A stretch of 64,000 nt of DNA from Janthinobacterium tructae (GTDB taxonomy: Bacteria; Pseudomonadota; Gammaproteobacteria; Burkholderiales; Burkholderiaceae_D). The position numbers were made by a program, and so were the translations under genes. The DNA is taken from assembly GCF_006517255.1 (NCBI RefSeq), contig NZ_CP041185.1:4650001-4714000 (forward strand). Direction: 5' to 3'. Numbering within the stretch: position 1 is the stretch's first letter; each line of letters begins with the position of its first letter. Positions 16,061 through 24,826 of the stretch are shown here, piece after piece. The notes under the pieces were generated by a model. It did no database searches and was not told the origin of the DNA. It was given only the letters and a program-made list of their open reading frames with translations.

Positions 16061-19000
16061 ATGAACGAACACACAAATAACGACGACCGCAACGACGTCC
16101 CTGAAGATGAAAACGAAAAGCGCCGCAAGCTGCTGCGCTACGGCGCCATCGGCGGTGGCCTGGCCGCCTTTGCCGCCAGCTTTTCCACCACGGCCGGCCG
16201 CATGGTCGACCACGCGCTGGGCAAGGATAAACCCGTACAGCGCTTGCACGGCAATTCCCTGCCGCCCGAGTTTTCCGTCGACACGGCCACGGGGAAACTG
16301 ACCGTCAACCCGGACCAGCAGGTCAGCTACACCATGTGCATGGGCTGCACCACGTTTTGCGGCGTGCGCGTGCGCCTGGATAAAAAAAGCGGCAAGGTGC
16401 TGCGCGTGGCGGGCAATCCCTACAGCCCCATGTCGGCCGACCCGGCGCTGCCTTACCAGACCTCGATACGCGACAGTTTTGTGTCGCTCTCGCGCTTCCA
16501 GGAAAAGGGGCTGAAAGGCCGCTCGACCGCTTGCGGCCGTGGCAATGGCGTGCTGGAACAGATGGAGTCGCCGTTCCGCGTGCTGGCGCCCATGAAGCGC
16601 GTGGGACCGCGCGGCGGCGGCCAGTGGGAGCCGATCGCCTTCGATCAGCTGGTGAAGGAAGTGACGGAAGGCGGCGACCTGTTTGGCGAAGGCCACGTGC
16701 AGGGCTTGCGCGCCTTGCGCGAGCTGGAAAAACCGATCGATCCGGCGCAGCCGGAACTGGGGCCGCAAGTCAACCAGGTGGGCCTGATGTGCAGCACGGA
16801 CGACGGCCGCCTGGCGTTCGGCACGCGCTTTTTCAAGCAGTCGTACGGCAGTTTGAACCTGGTCAACCACGGTTCGTATTGCGGCGGCGCGTATCGCAGC
16901 GGCTCGGGCGCCATGTTCGGCGACATGAAGAAAATGCCGCATGCGAAAGTGGACCTGGAAAATACGGAATTTTGCATTTTTGTGGGCACTGCGCCGGGCA
17001 ATGCGGGCAATCCGTTCAAGCGCCAGGGCACCCTGATCGCAAAAGCCCGCTCGGGCAAGCGCGATTTCAGCTATGTCGTCGTCGACCCCGTGCTGACGAA
17101 TGCCGACAGCCTGGCGGCGGGCGACCGTAGCCGCTGGGTACCGATCAAGCCGGGCACGGATGGCGCGCTGGCCATGGCGATGATACGCTGGATCATCGAA
17201 CACGAACGCTATGACCGCAACTTCCTCGTGCAGCCGAACCTGAAGGTGGCGGAATCGGCGGGCGAGGCCGCCTGGTGCAACGCCACGCATTTGATCATCA
17301 ACGAAAAGGGCCATCCGCGCGATGGCCGCTACCTGCGCGCGTCGGACATCGGCGCGGTGGAGCTGGCGGAAGAAGAGCGCTACAAGGATGGCGATGCCTT
17401 TTGCGTGATCGACGCCGCCACGCAAGCCATCGTGCCGCACAACGCGGCCAAGGGCGAGGGTCGCTTGTTCTTCGACGGTCCGCTGGAGGTGGCGGGCGCG
17501 CAGCTGCACCTGAAGACGGCCATGACGATGTTGAACGAAGAAGCACAGCGCCACAGCATGGATGAATACGCAGCTGCCTGCGGCATCGGGCGCGACATCA
17601 TCGAAGGCCTGGCGCAGGAACTCACCAGCCACGGCAAGCGCGCCGCCGTCAATGCGCACGGCGGCATGATGTCGGGCGCCGGTTTTTATAACGCGTATGC
17701 GCTGGTCATGCTCAATACCCTGATCGGCAACTTGAACCGCAAGGGCGGCACGCTGGTCAATGGCGGCAGCTTCAAGGATGCGGGGCCTGGGCCGCGCTAT
17801 AACCTCGAGAGTTTCGACGGCGAGATCAAGGCGGCGGGCATGCCGATCGGGCGCAATGTGCCCTATGAAAAAACCTCGGAATTCAAGCTGAAGAAAGAGG
17901 CGGGAAAGGCGTATCCGGCCAGGGCGCCGTGGTATCCGAACGCACCTGCGCTGGCGACCGAGTGGCTCACCAGCGCCATGAACGGCTATCCGTACACCTT
18001 GAAGGCGCTGATCCTGTGGAGCTGCAATCCCGTCTACGGCATCACGGGCTTGCGCGCCCAGATCGGCAAGGAGCTGGCCGATCCGAAGAAAATTCCCCTG
18101 ATCGTCGCCATCGACCCTTTCATCAACGAAAGCTCGGCGTTTGCCGACTACCTGTTGCCCGATACCTTGCTGTATGAAAGCTGGGGCTGGGCCGGCGCCT
18201 GGGGCGGCATGCCAGTCAAAATGAGCACGGCGCGCTGGCCCGTGGTCGAACCGCGCGTGCAGAAAACGCCGGATGGTCAGACCATCTGCATGGAATCGTT
18301 CTTCATCGCGCTGGCCAAAACGATGGCCTTGCCGGGCTTCGGCCCGGAGGCCTTGCAGGACATGGATGGCCAGCGCTTCCCCTTGCTGCGCGCGGAAGAC
18401 TGGTATCTGCGCGGCGGTGCCAACATCGCCTGGCAGGGCAAGACGGCCGTGCCTGAGGCCAGCGACGACGACATTGCGCTCTCTGGTGTGGCGCGCATCC
18501 GCCCCGAACTGGAGCAGACCTTGAAGCCGGAAGAGTGGCGCAAGGTGGCTTTCATGCTGGCGCGCGGGGGACGCTACCAGAGCTATGGCGAGATGTTCGG
18601 CCTGCGCCTGCCGCCGCCCGTGAACCCCAAGGCGCCGGCGGCGCCCGTGCCGGTGCTTGATGAAACGCCATATCCGCAGGACTGGTCCACGCACCGCTAT
18701 CTGAAACCGATGATGCTGTACAACGAGGGCCTGGGCGTGAGCAAGAACAGCTTGAGCGGCAAACGCTTCCCCGGTACGCCCGCCTGGAGAGTGGCGGCGT
18801 TTGCCGACGGCACGCCCGTGCGCAAAACCTACCCGGCCAGCGAGTGGCCATTCGAGTTGATCAGTTTTAAATCGGCGCTGCAGAACTCCTACAGCATCGG
18901 CGCGCGGCGCTTGCGCGGCATCCATCCCGACAACCCGGTTGCCGTGCATCCCGACGATGCGGCGCGTCTGAAACTGCAAAATGGCGATGAAATTGTTCTG

Positions 19001-19282
19001 GAAACGCCGGGCGGCAGGGCCAGGGCCACGGTGATGCTGCGCCATGGCGTGCAGCGGGGCGTGATTGCCATTGAACATGGCTTTGGCCACAAGGAGCATG
19101 GCGCGCGGGCCCACCGCATCGGCAAGTCGCGTCAGCCCGACGAGCCGGCCATCGGCGCGGGCATCAATCTGAACGATCTGGGATTGACGGACCCGAGCCG
19201 CAGCGACAAGAACGTGTTTGTCGATCCCGTGTCGGGCACGTCGGTGCGGCAAGGACTGCCGGCGCGCATCGTGCGGGCTTAA
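16061..19282 (+). CDS. ttrA: TtrA, molybdopterin catalytic subunit of tetrathionate reductase
   Basis: 1073 residues, right for TtrA. A Tat signal (RRKLLRYGAIGGGLAAFAAS) is followed by a [4Fe-4S] motif at about residues 93-100 (CMGCTTFC) with a fourth Cys in STACGRGNG (~157), then molybdopterin-binding segments (GSYCGGAYRSGSG with a candidate Mo-ligand Cys, DPVLTNADSLA, KPGTDGALAMAMIRWI) and a C-terminal cofactor-binding domain (NPVAVHPDDAARLKLQNGDE). It reduces tetrathionate to thiosulfate at the outer face of the inner membrane. GGAG precedes the ATG at 16061. The convergent ttrR gene overlaps its stop by 4 nt. Confidence 0.92.
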   Translation: MNEHTNNDDRNDVPEDENEKRRKLLRYGAIGGGLAAFAASFSTTAGRMVDHALGKDKPVQRLHGNSLPPEFSVDTATGKLTVNPDQQVSYTMCMGCTTFCGVRVRLDKKSGKVLRVAGNPYSPMSADPALPYQTSIRDSFVSLSRFQEKGLKGRSTACGRGNGVLEQMESPFRVLAPMKRVGPRGGGQWEPIAFDQLVKEVTEGGDLFGEGHVQGLRALRELEKPIDPAQPELGPQVNQVGLMCSTDDGRLAFGTRFFKQSYGSLNLVNHGSYCGGAYRSGSGAMFGDMKKMPHAKVDLENTEFCIFVGTAPGNAGNPFKRQGTLIAKARSGKRDFSYVVVDPVLTNADSLAAGDRSRWVPIKPGTDGALAMAMIRWIIEHERYDRNFLVQPNLKVAESAGEAAWCNATHLIINEKGHPRDGRYLRASDIGAVELAEEERYKDGDAFCVIDAATQAIVPHNAAKGEGRLFFDGPLEVAGAQLHLKTAMTMLNEEAQRHSMDEYAAACGIGRDIIEGLAQELTSHGKRAAVNAHGGMMSGAGFYNAYALVMLNTLIGNLNRKGGTLVNGGSFKDAGPGPRYNLESFDGEIKAAGMPIGRNVPYEKTSEFKLKKEAGKAYPARAPWYPNAPALATEWLTSAMNGYPYTLKALILWSCNPVYGITGLRAQIGKELADPKKIPLIVAIDPFINESSAFADYLLPDTLLYESWGWAGAWGGMPVKMSTARWPVVEPRVQKTPDGQTICMESFFIALAKTMALPGFGPEALQDMDGQRFPLLRAEDWYLRGGANIAWQGKTAVPEASDDDIALSGVARIRPELEQTLKPEEWRKVAFMLARGGRYQSYGEMFGLRLPPPVNPKAPAAPVPVLDETPYPQDWSTHRYLKPMMLYNEGLGVSKNSLSGKRFPGTPAWRVAAFADGTPVRKTYPASEWPFELISFKSALQNSYSIGARRLRGIHPDNPVAVHPDDAARLKLQNGDEIVLETPGGRARATVMLRHGVQRGVIAIEHGFGHKEHGARAHRIGKSRQPDEPAIGAGINLNDLGLTDPSRSDKNVFVDPVSGTSVRQGLPARIVRA

Positions 19283-19893
19283 ATCTGTCCACCGGCCATC
19301 AGCAGCCGGGCTACCTCGGCTGCTGAGTGCAGGCCCAGTTTTTCCATCGTGTTATGGCGGTGTACCTGCACCGTCTTGTCGCTGATGCCCAGCTCGCGGG
19401 CGATGACTTTCGAGGCTTTGCCTTCGGCCATCAGCAGCGCCACTTCGCGCTCGCGCGCGGTGAGCCTGGCCAGCGCCGATTGCGCCGTATTCGCGCTGGC
19501 GGCGTTGCGGCTCTCATCCACGCTGCGGGCCACGGCGCGCGAGACGGCGTCCAGCAGCACCTGGTCCTTGCACGGCTTTTCCAGAAAATCACAGGCGCCG
19601 GCCTTCATCGTCTGCACGGCCATGGCCAGGTCGCCATGGCCGCTCAAGAAAATCACGGGCAGCGAAATGGCGTGGCGCACCAGTTCCTGTTGCAATTCCA
19701 GTCCGCTCATCAAAGGCATGCGCACGTCGAGCAGCAAGCAACCGGGCGCATGGCCATCATAGCGTTGAAGGAAGTCGCGCGCCGATTCAAACGTCGCCAC
19801 TTGCCAGCCGGCCGAATCGAACAGATAGGCCAGCGAGCGGCGCATGGCGGCGTCGTCGTCGACGACAAAGATGATCGCATCGCTTTCATTCAT
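19279..19893 (-). CDS. ttrR: TtrR, response regulator for tetrathionate respiration
   Basis: 204 residues: a receiver domain (VVDDDAAMRRSL, phosphorylation Asp in LLLDVRMPLMSG, switch region LSGHGDL, Lys in FLEKPC) and a LuxR/FixJ-type HTH (LTAREREVALLMAEGKASK, ELGISDKTVQVHRHNTMEKLG). The start at 19893 is chosen because MNESDAIIFVVDDD begins a normal receiver domain and overlaps the ttrS stop (ATGA); the frame runs further upstream only as an antisense extension through ttrS. It should activate ttrBCA, with which it converges. Confidence 0.9.
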   Translation of the reverse strand: MNESDAIIFVVDDDAAMRRSLAYLFDSAGWQVATFESARDFLQRYDGHAPGCLLLDVRMPLMSGLELQQELVRHAISLPVIFLSGHGDLAMAVQTMKAGACDFLEKPCKDQVLLDAVSRAVARSVDESRNAASANTAQSALARLTAREREVALLMAEGKASKVIARELGISDKTVQVHRHNTMEKLGLHSAAEVARLLMAGGQI

Positions 19894-21695
19894 GGTGTTT
19901 CCTCTTGGTTTTCCTTGTGCGCTTCCATACCGGTATCTTCGGGCAGTCGGAACCAGACCGTCAAGCCTGGCGCATCGGCGTTGGCGTGCGCCGACAGGCT
20001 GCCGCCGAACGATTCGATGATGCTTTTGCTGAGCGACATGCCCAGGCCCAGGCCTTCGGCCTTGGTGGTAAAAAAGGGTTCGAACAGGCGCGCCATCTGC
20101 GCGGCCTGCAGGCCGCAACCGGCGTCGCGCACGGCCACCGTGCAGGCGCCGTTTTCGCGGTGCAGCAGTACGCCGATGGGGTGCCCCGGATTGTCGTTTT
20201 CCACCTGCGCATCGAGCGCATTTTTCAGTAAGTTGAGCAGCACCTGCTGCACTTGCTGCGGATCGGCCAGCACGCGCGGTGCAGCGCTGACCTCCTCGTG
20301 ACGCCCGCTGATATTGGCTTGCGGATGGGCCGCGCGGAACAGCGATACCGCCTGCTCCACGGCGTCGGCCAGGGCGAAGGGCGTGCTGTGCGCGGGACGC
20401 TTTTGCGCCATCGCGCGGATGTGCCGGATGATGGCGCCCGCGCGTTCGCTTTGCGTGGCGATTTCCTGCGCGCCGTCGAGCAGTGGCGCCGCGTCGAGCC
20501 GGCCCGCCGCGATGCGGCGCGCCATGCCGCGCGCGAAATTGCCGATGGCCGCCAGCGGCTGGTTCAATTCGTGCGCAATGGCGCTGGCCATTTCGCCCAG
20601 GATGGCCAGGCGCGCCGTGTGGTCGAGCGTGGCCTGGCGCTGGCGCGCCTGTTCTTCCAGCGCGCGCTGCTGGTGCTGGGCGGCACGCAATTGCTCCGTG
20701 CGCCGGCTGACCAGGTATTCCACGCGCACCGTATGCACGGCCCAGGCCACCAGCAAGGCCAGCACCAGCAGCATCCAGCCCCAGTAGCGGCGCAGGGCCG
20801 TCTCGAACGTCAGCTTGTCCAGGTAGGCGTAGGGGCCGATGCGCAGCTCGCGGAACAGTTCATCGACGATCTGGTAATCGCTGGGCACCGTCCAGCTGTA
20901 ACCTTCATCGGTACGCGGCATGGCCAGCAGGGCCTGCGCCACTTTTTTCGCCAGCGCCGGCGGCGTCTGGCGCAGGGCCACGAAGGGCCAGTCCGGATAC
21001 AGCCGCGACGAGCTGGCGCAGCGAAAACCGGGAATCGGGCGCGTGGTGATCACGCGCAGTTCATCGGCGCGCACTTCGCCGCGCGCCACCATCTGCTCCA
21101 GCAGACAGGTGCGCACGATGCCGGCATCCATGCGTCCCGCCCGCACGGCTTCGACGATTTGCTGCGAGGGGAAACCGCTGTAGCGCAGGCTGGCAAAATC
21201 ATGCGTGGGATCGATGCCCGCTTCGCGCAGTTCGCGTGCGGCGATCTGGTAGCCGCCAAACGCATCGGGCGCCACCGCCATCACGTTCTTGCCCGCCAGG
21301 TCGGCCAGGTCATGCAGCGGCGACGTGCTGCGCACGACGATGGCCGAGCCGATGGCCTGGCGCGGCGAGTCCGTCCATGGCGATTCGAGCGTGGCGATGC
21401 GGCTGGCGCCATCGCTGTGTTCCAGCGCCACGTAGTGGCCGCTGCTGGTGATGGCGAAGGCGATCGCTTGCGACTGCACGGCACGCGTCAAGCCCGCCTG
21501 GTCGTAGTCGGCCAGTGTAAAACGGATGCCGGGGATGCTCGCTTGCAGGTGGCGCGTCACGTAAGACCAGTCCTGCTGCACGGCGTCGGCGCCCTTGTAG
21601 GCGAGTACACCGATGCGTACCTCCGGCAGCGCGTCAGCCGCTTGCGCGCCGTGCAGGCACAGCGCCGCAAGCACCAGGGTAGCAAGCCGGCGCAC
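19890..21695 (-). CDS. ttrS: TtrS, tetrathionate-sensing histidine kinase
   Basis: 601 residues. A signal peptide is followed by a PhnD-like periplasmic binding domain (~25-290: VRIGVLAYKGADAVQQDW, GQ/GS-rich ligand segments), a membrane helix (~310-328, WGWMLLVLALLVAWAVHTV), a coiled coil, then HisKA with EMASAIAHELNQPLAAIGNFARG and an HATPase domain (NLLKNALDAQ, DAGCGLQ, EGLGLGMSLSKSI). It detects tetrathionate outside the membrane and phosphorylates TtrR. The GTG start at 21695 shares a base with the mutY TAG stop, so translation is probably coupled to mutY. Confidence 0.9.
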   Translation of the reverse strand: MRRLATLVLAALCLHGAQAADALPEVRIGVLAYKGADAVQQDWSYVTRHLQASIPGIRFTLADYDQAGLTRAVQSQAIAFAITSSGHYVALEHSDGASRIATLESPWTDSPRQAIGSAIVVRSTSPLHDLADLAGKNVMAVAPDAFGGYQIAARELREAGIDPTHDFASLRYSGFPSQQIVEAVRAGRMDAGIVRTCLLEQMVARGEVRADELRVITTRPIPGFRCASSSRLYPDWPFVALRQTPPALAKKVAQALLAMPRTDEGYSWTVPSDYQIVDELFRELRIGPYAYLDKLTFETALRRYWGWMLLVLALLVAWAVHTVRVEYLVSRRTEQLRAAQHQQRALEEQARQRQATLDHTARLAILGEMASAIAHELNQPLAAIGNFARGMARRIAAGRLDAAPLLDGAQEIATQSERAGAIIRHIRAMAQKRPAHSTPFALADAVEQAVSLFRAAHPQANISGRHEEVSAAPRVLADPQQVQQVLLNLLKNALDAQVENDNPGHPIGVLLHRENGACTVAVRDAGCGLQAAQMARLFEPFFTTKAEGLGLGMSLSKSIIESFGGSLSAHANADAPGLTVWFRLPEDTGMEAHKENQEETP

Positions 21696-22870
21696 TAGAA
21701 CATGCTGCGCTGCGCCGCATGCGCATCGCCGAACAGCTCCAGCAGCAGTTTCTTGATCGGTGCGGGCAGCGGCGCGTCGGCAATTTTCGCGCCGTCATAC
21801 CAGACGTGCGTCGCTTCCCCGGCCAGCGCCAGGCGCCGCGCCAGGGTGATGCGGCAGGGCACGATGTGCAGCTTGTAGTGGGTGAAGACGTGCACGATGG
21901 GCAGCAGCCGTTCCTGCGTCTCGATTGCGCCGAACGGCGCCACGGCGCGTGCCAGTACCTGCGGGTCTATCTCTCGCGGCGAGTCTGCATCGGCCAGCAT
22001 GTGGCCATCGAGTTCGGGCAGCGACAGCAAGCCGCCCCAGATGCCCGAGCCGGGGCGCTGCTCCAGCAGCACCTGGCCATCGTCGACGATGACCAGCATG
22101 ACGGCATGTTTTTCCGGGCTGGTTTTCTTCGGCTTGCGTACCGGCAGATCTTTGGTGCGGCCAGTGGCGTAGGCCACGCAGCGCGGCTGCAAGGGGCAGC
22201 GGCCGCAATCGGGGCTGCTGCGCGTGCACAGGGTGGCGCCAAAGTCCATCAGGCCCTGCGTGTAGGCTTCGATACCCGATTCAGGCAGCAGCGCTTCGGC
22301 GCGGCGCCACATTGCTTCCTCGACCCGTTTCTCGCCGGGATAGGCATCGATGCCGAAGGTGCGCGCAAACACGCGCTTGACGTTGCCGTCCATGATGGCC
22401 GCGCGCGTGCCGCTGGAAAACGCGGAAATGGCGGCCGCCGTCGAGCGGCCGATGCCGGGCAGGTCGGCCAGCAGGGCCGGGTCGCTGGGAAAGACGCCAT
22501 CGTATTCGGCCACCACGCGCTGCGCGCACTTGTGCAGGTTGCGCGCCCGCGTGTAGTAGCCGAGGCCGCTCCATTGCGCCATCACGTCTTCCACCGGTGC
22601 TGCGGCCAAATCGCGCAGGGTGGGGAAGCGTTCGAGGAAGCGCGCGTAGTAGCCGAGTACTGCGGTGACCTGCGTTTGCTGCAGCATGATTTCGGACAGC
22701 CAGATCAGGTAGGCATCGCGCGTGTTTTGCCATGGCAGTGCATGGCGGCCATGCTGCTTTTGCCAGGCGATGACGGTGGCGGAAAAAGTCGGGTCGATAT
22801 AATTTTCAGGCGCGTTTTCAAATTGAGTCGTGCCCGTGGCGGGCGAGAGCGGATGCAGCAGACGTTTCAT
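21695..22870 (-). CDS. mutY: MutY, A/G-specific adenine DNA glycosylase
   Basis: 391 residues. The HhH-GPD core starts after a ~25-residue N-terminal extension: catalytic Glu in LSEIMLQQTQV, hairpin-helix-hairpin LPGIGRSTAAAI, catalytic Asp in AIMDGNVKRV, and the [4Fe-4S] loop with C-x6-C-x2-C-x5-C spacing (CTRSSPDCGRCPLQPRC). The C-terminal NUDIX-like domain (LLEQRPGSGIWGGLLSLPE, FTHYKLHI) recognises 8-oxoG. It removes A mispaired with 8-oxoG. mutM, which removes 8-oxoG, lies in the same minus-strand run two genes upstream. Confidence 0.95.
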   Translation of the reverse strand: MKRLLHPLSPATGTTQFENAPENYIDPTFSATVIAWQKQHGRHALPWQNTRDAYLIWLSEIMLQQTQVTAVLGYYARFLERFPTLRDLAAAPVEDVMAQWSGLGYYTRARNLHKCAQRVVAEYDGVFPSDPALLADLPGIGRSTAAAISAFSSGTRAAIMDGNVKRVFARTFGIDAYPGEKRVEEAMWRRAEALLPESGIEAYTQGLMDFGATLCTRSSPDCGRCPLQPRCVAYATGRTKDLPVRKPKKTSPEKHAVMLVIVDDGQVLLEQRPGSGIWGGLLSLPELDGHMLADADSPREIDPQVLARAVAPFGAIETQERLLPIVHVFTHYKLHIVPCRITLARRLALAGEATHVWYDGAKIADAPLPAPIKKLLLELFGDAHAAQRSMF

Positions 22871-22914
22871 GCAGGATTCCAGTGTTCTGTTGTTTGATGG
22901 TGCTGATGTTGCGT

Positions 22915-24816
22915 TCAGCTTGCGCTGGCCGCGCGCAAGGCGGCCAGCAATTGCGCCAGCTGCGCCTTGTCGCGTTCGAGCGCCGCCAGGCTGGCCTCGA
23001 AACCGGCGATTTTCTGTTCCAGGCTGCCCGTGGCGTCGTGGATGCGCTGGATCGAGGCAAAGCGCAGTTTCAGCTGCTCCTTGTACTCGACGATCTGCGC
23101 TTCGAGGGGTGCCATGATGACTTTCAGCCAGGCGCTCGCGTCGTCGTTGGCGTTGGTGAAACTGCGGCGCACGCGCGAGGCGATGGTGTCGAAGAATTTT
23201 TCCATCAGCACGACCCGGCTGGTGGTCAGCAGGGTCGCCGTGCCGAACTGCTTGTGATACACGGCTTCGATGTCGGCGATCTCCTGGCGGTAGCGGGCCA
23301 GCGAAAACGGCATCGGCAAGGCCAGTGCCAGGCCGTGTTCGGAGGCGAATTTTCGGTACATCACGTTCATCATTTCCGTGATCTCGGCCGTCTTGCCTTC
23401 CGAGCGGTCCAGGTTACTGGCGATGCGCTCGAAGTACTGGCGCACGGCTTCGCGCAGGCCCGTGAAAAAGCGGCTGCGCTGCATGGCCGCGCGCACGCCA
23501 TCGATATCGTCGCGCACGATGTCCATGCCCAGGCTCGTATACAGCTCCGTCGACAGGCGGGTAAAGACGGCGCGCGTCGCTTGCAGCTTGAACAGGCTGC
23601 TGTCGAATTCCTTCTTCTCGATATCGATGCGCCGCATCATGTGGGCGATCACGCTCTGGTTCTTGCCGCGCAGGCTGTGCAGCTCGTGCAGCTGCTCGGC
23701 GATGCCGCGCGCGCGCGCCGCCGCCTGCACCTGCTGCGCCGCTTCGATGGCGTCCAGGTCGAACGCCAGCTGGCGCCGGATGATGTCCTTGCGCGCGGGG
23801 ATCAGCTCATCGAACAAGGCCGTCTCGAGCGCCTGCAGGCGGCTCTTTTTCAGCAGCGCCGCATCGTGGTTGATCTTGCCCACCAGGGCCTTTTGCGCCG
23901 ACACGGGAAACACCTGCCCAGCGTCGAGCGTCAGCAGATGCGCCACGCTGGCCTGCTGGCGCTCGATGGCTTGCGCCACCTCGGCGTCGCCGCGCAATTC
24001 ATCCCACATGCTGTCGATCTTGTTGAGCACCACCAGGCGCCCCGCACCGGCGCCGATATGGTTGCGCCATACCTCGATGTCGCTGCGGGTGACGCCCGTG
24101 TCGGCCGCCAGAATAAACAGCACCGCGTGCGCATTCGGGATCAGGTTCAGGGTCAGTTCCGGTTCCGTGCCGATGGCGTTCAGGCCGGGCGTATCGAGAA
24201 TCACCAGGCCCTGTTTCAGCAGCGGATGGGGGAAGTTGATGATGGCGTGGCGCCACATGGAAATTTCCACCTGGCCGTTGTCGTCCAGCATGGCGGGAGC
24301 ATCCGCGTCGTCGGCGTCGTACAGACCGTAACGCGCCGCTTCTTCCACGCTGACTGTTTTCGTCAGGCTGACCTGGCGGATGGCTTCCTGCATGTCGCCG
24401 CCCGCATCGATGTTCAGGGGCAGGACGGTCCAGGCGGCGGGCAGGTCGCGGTAGTCGCTGGTCGACAGGTTTTGCGCGCGCGTCTCGATGGGCAGCAGCC
24501 GGATCGATGGCGGCCAGGCGGCGTCGTACAGCAGCTCGGTGGGGCACATGGTGGTGCGGCCCGCGCCCGAGGGCAGGATGCGCTGGCCATAGCCGGCAAA
24601 GAAGATGGCGTTGATCAGCTCGGATTTGCCGCGCGAAAATTCCGCCACGAAGGCGACAGATAGACGGTCGTCGAGCAGGCGGGAACCACAGCGCGCCAGG
24701 CGCAGCGCGGAAGCGCCGTCGACCAGGCCCACCGCGCTGGCGGCTTGCCGGTATGCCTGCAAGGCGGCCTGCACGTCCTGCCGCCATGCGCTGTATTGTT
24801 CCAAATCTCTGACCAT
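22915..24816 (-). CDS. Dynamin-like large GTPase
   Basis: 633 residues. The N-terminal GTPase domain has a P-loop VAEFSRGKSELINA (GKS, without the usual first Gly), a G2-like TTMCPTELLY, G3 DTPGLNAIG and G4 NKIDSMWDE. The rest is mainly helical with coiled-coil stretches (EIEKKEFDSSLFKLQ, LEQKIAGFEASLAALERDKAQ). This matches bacterial dynamin-family proteins, which remodel or protect membranes; the particular role is not known. It lies between mutM (10 bp upstream) and mutY (44 bp downstream), so it is likely cotranscribed with both base-excision repair genes. Confidence 0.8.
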   Translation of the reverse strand: MVRDLEQYSAWRQDVQAALQAYRQAASAVGLVDGASALRLARCGSRLLDDRLSVAFVAEFSRGKSELINAIFFAGYGQRILPSGAGRTTMCPTELLYDAAWPPSIRLLPIETRAQNLSTSDYRDLPAAWTVLPLNIDAGGDMQEAIRQVSLTKTVSVEEAARYGLYDADDADAPAMLDDNGQVEISMWRHAIINFPHPLLKQGLVILDTPGLNAIGTEPELTLNLIPNAHAVLFILAADTGVTRSDIEVWRNHIGAGAGRLVVLNKIDSMWDELRGDAEVAQAIERQQASVAHLLTLDAGQVFPVSAQKALVGKINHDAALLKKSRLQALETALFDELIPARKDIIRRQLAFDLDAIEAAQQVQAAARARGIAEQLHELHSLRGKNQSVIAHMMRRIDIEKKEFDSSLFKLQATRAVFTRLSTELYTSLGMDIVRDDIDGVRAAMQRSRFFTGLREAVRQYFERIASNLDRSEGKTAEITEMMNVMYRKFASEHGLALALPMPFSLARYRQEIADIEAVYHKQFGTATLLTTSRVVLMEKFFDTIASRVRRSFTNANDDASAWLKVIMAPLEAQIVEYKEQLKLRFASIQRIHDATGSLEQKIAGFEASLAALERDKAQLAQLLAALRAASAS

Positions 24817-24826
24817 CAGGCCCCCT

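Noticed and set aside
14173..16128. 651-codon open frame on - opposite ttrBC
   Set aside because: Antisense, low-complexity, no family.
16055..19252. 1065-codon open frame on - opposite ttrA
   Set aside because: Antisense shadow of high-GC ttrA: His/Arg/Gln-rich, no family motif, while ttrA shows clear cofactor motifs.
20253..21698. 481-codon open frame on + opposite ttrS
   Set aside because: Shadow frame without domains; kinase motifs are on -.
22882..24663. 593-codon open frame on + opposite the dynamin-like gene
   Set aside because: Shadow frame; G1, G3 and G4 motifs are on the other strand.
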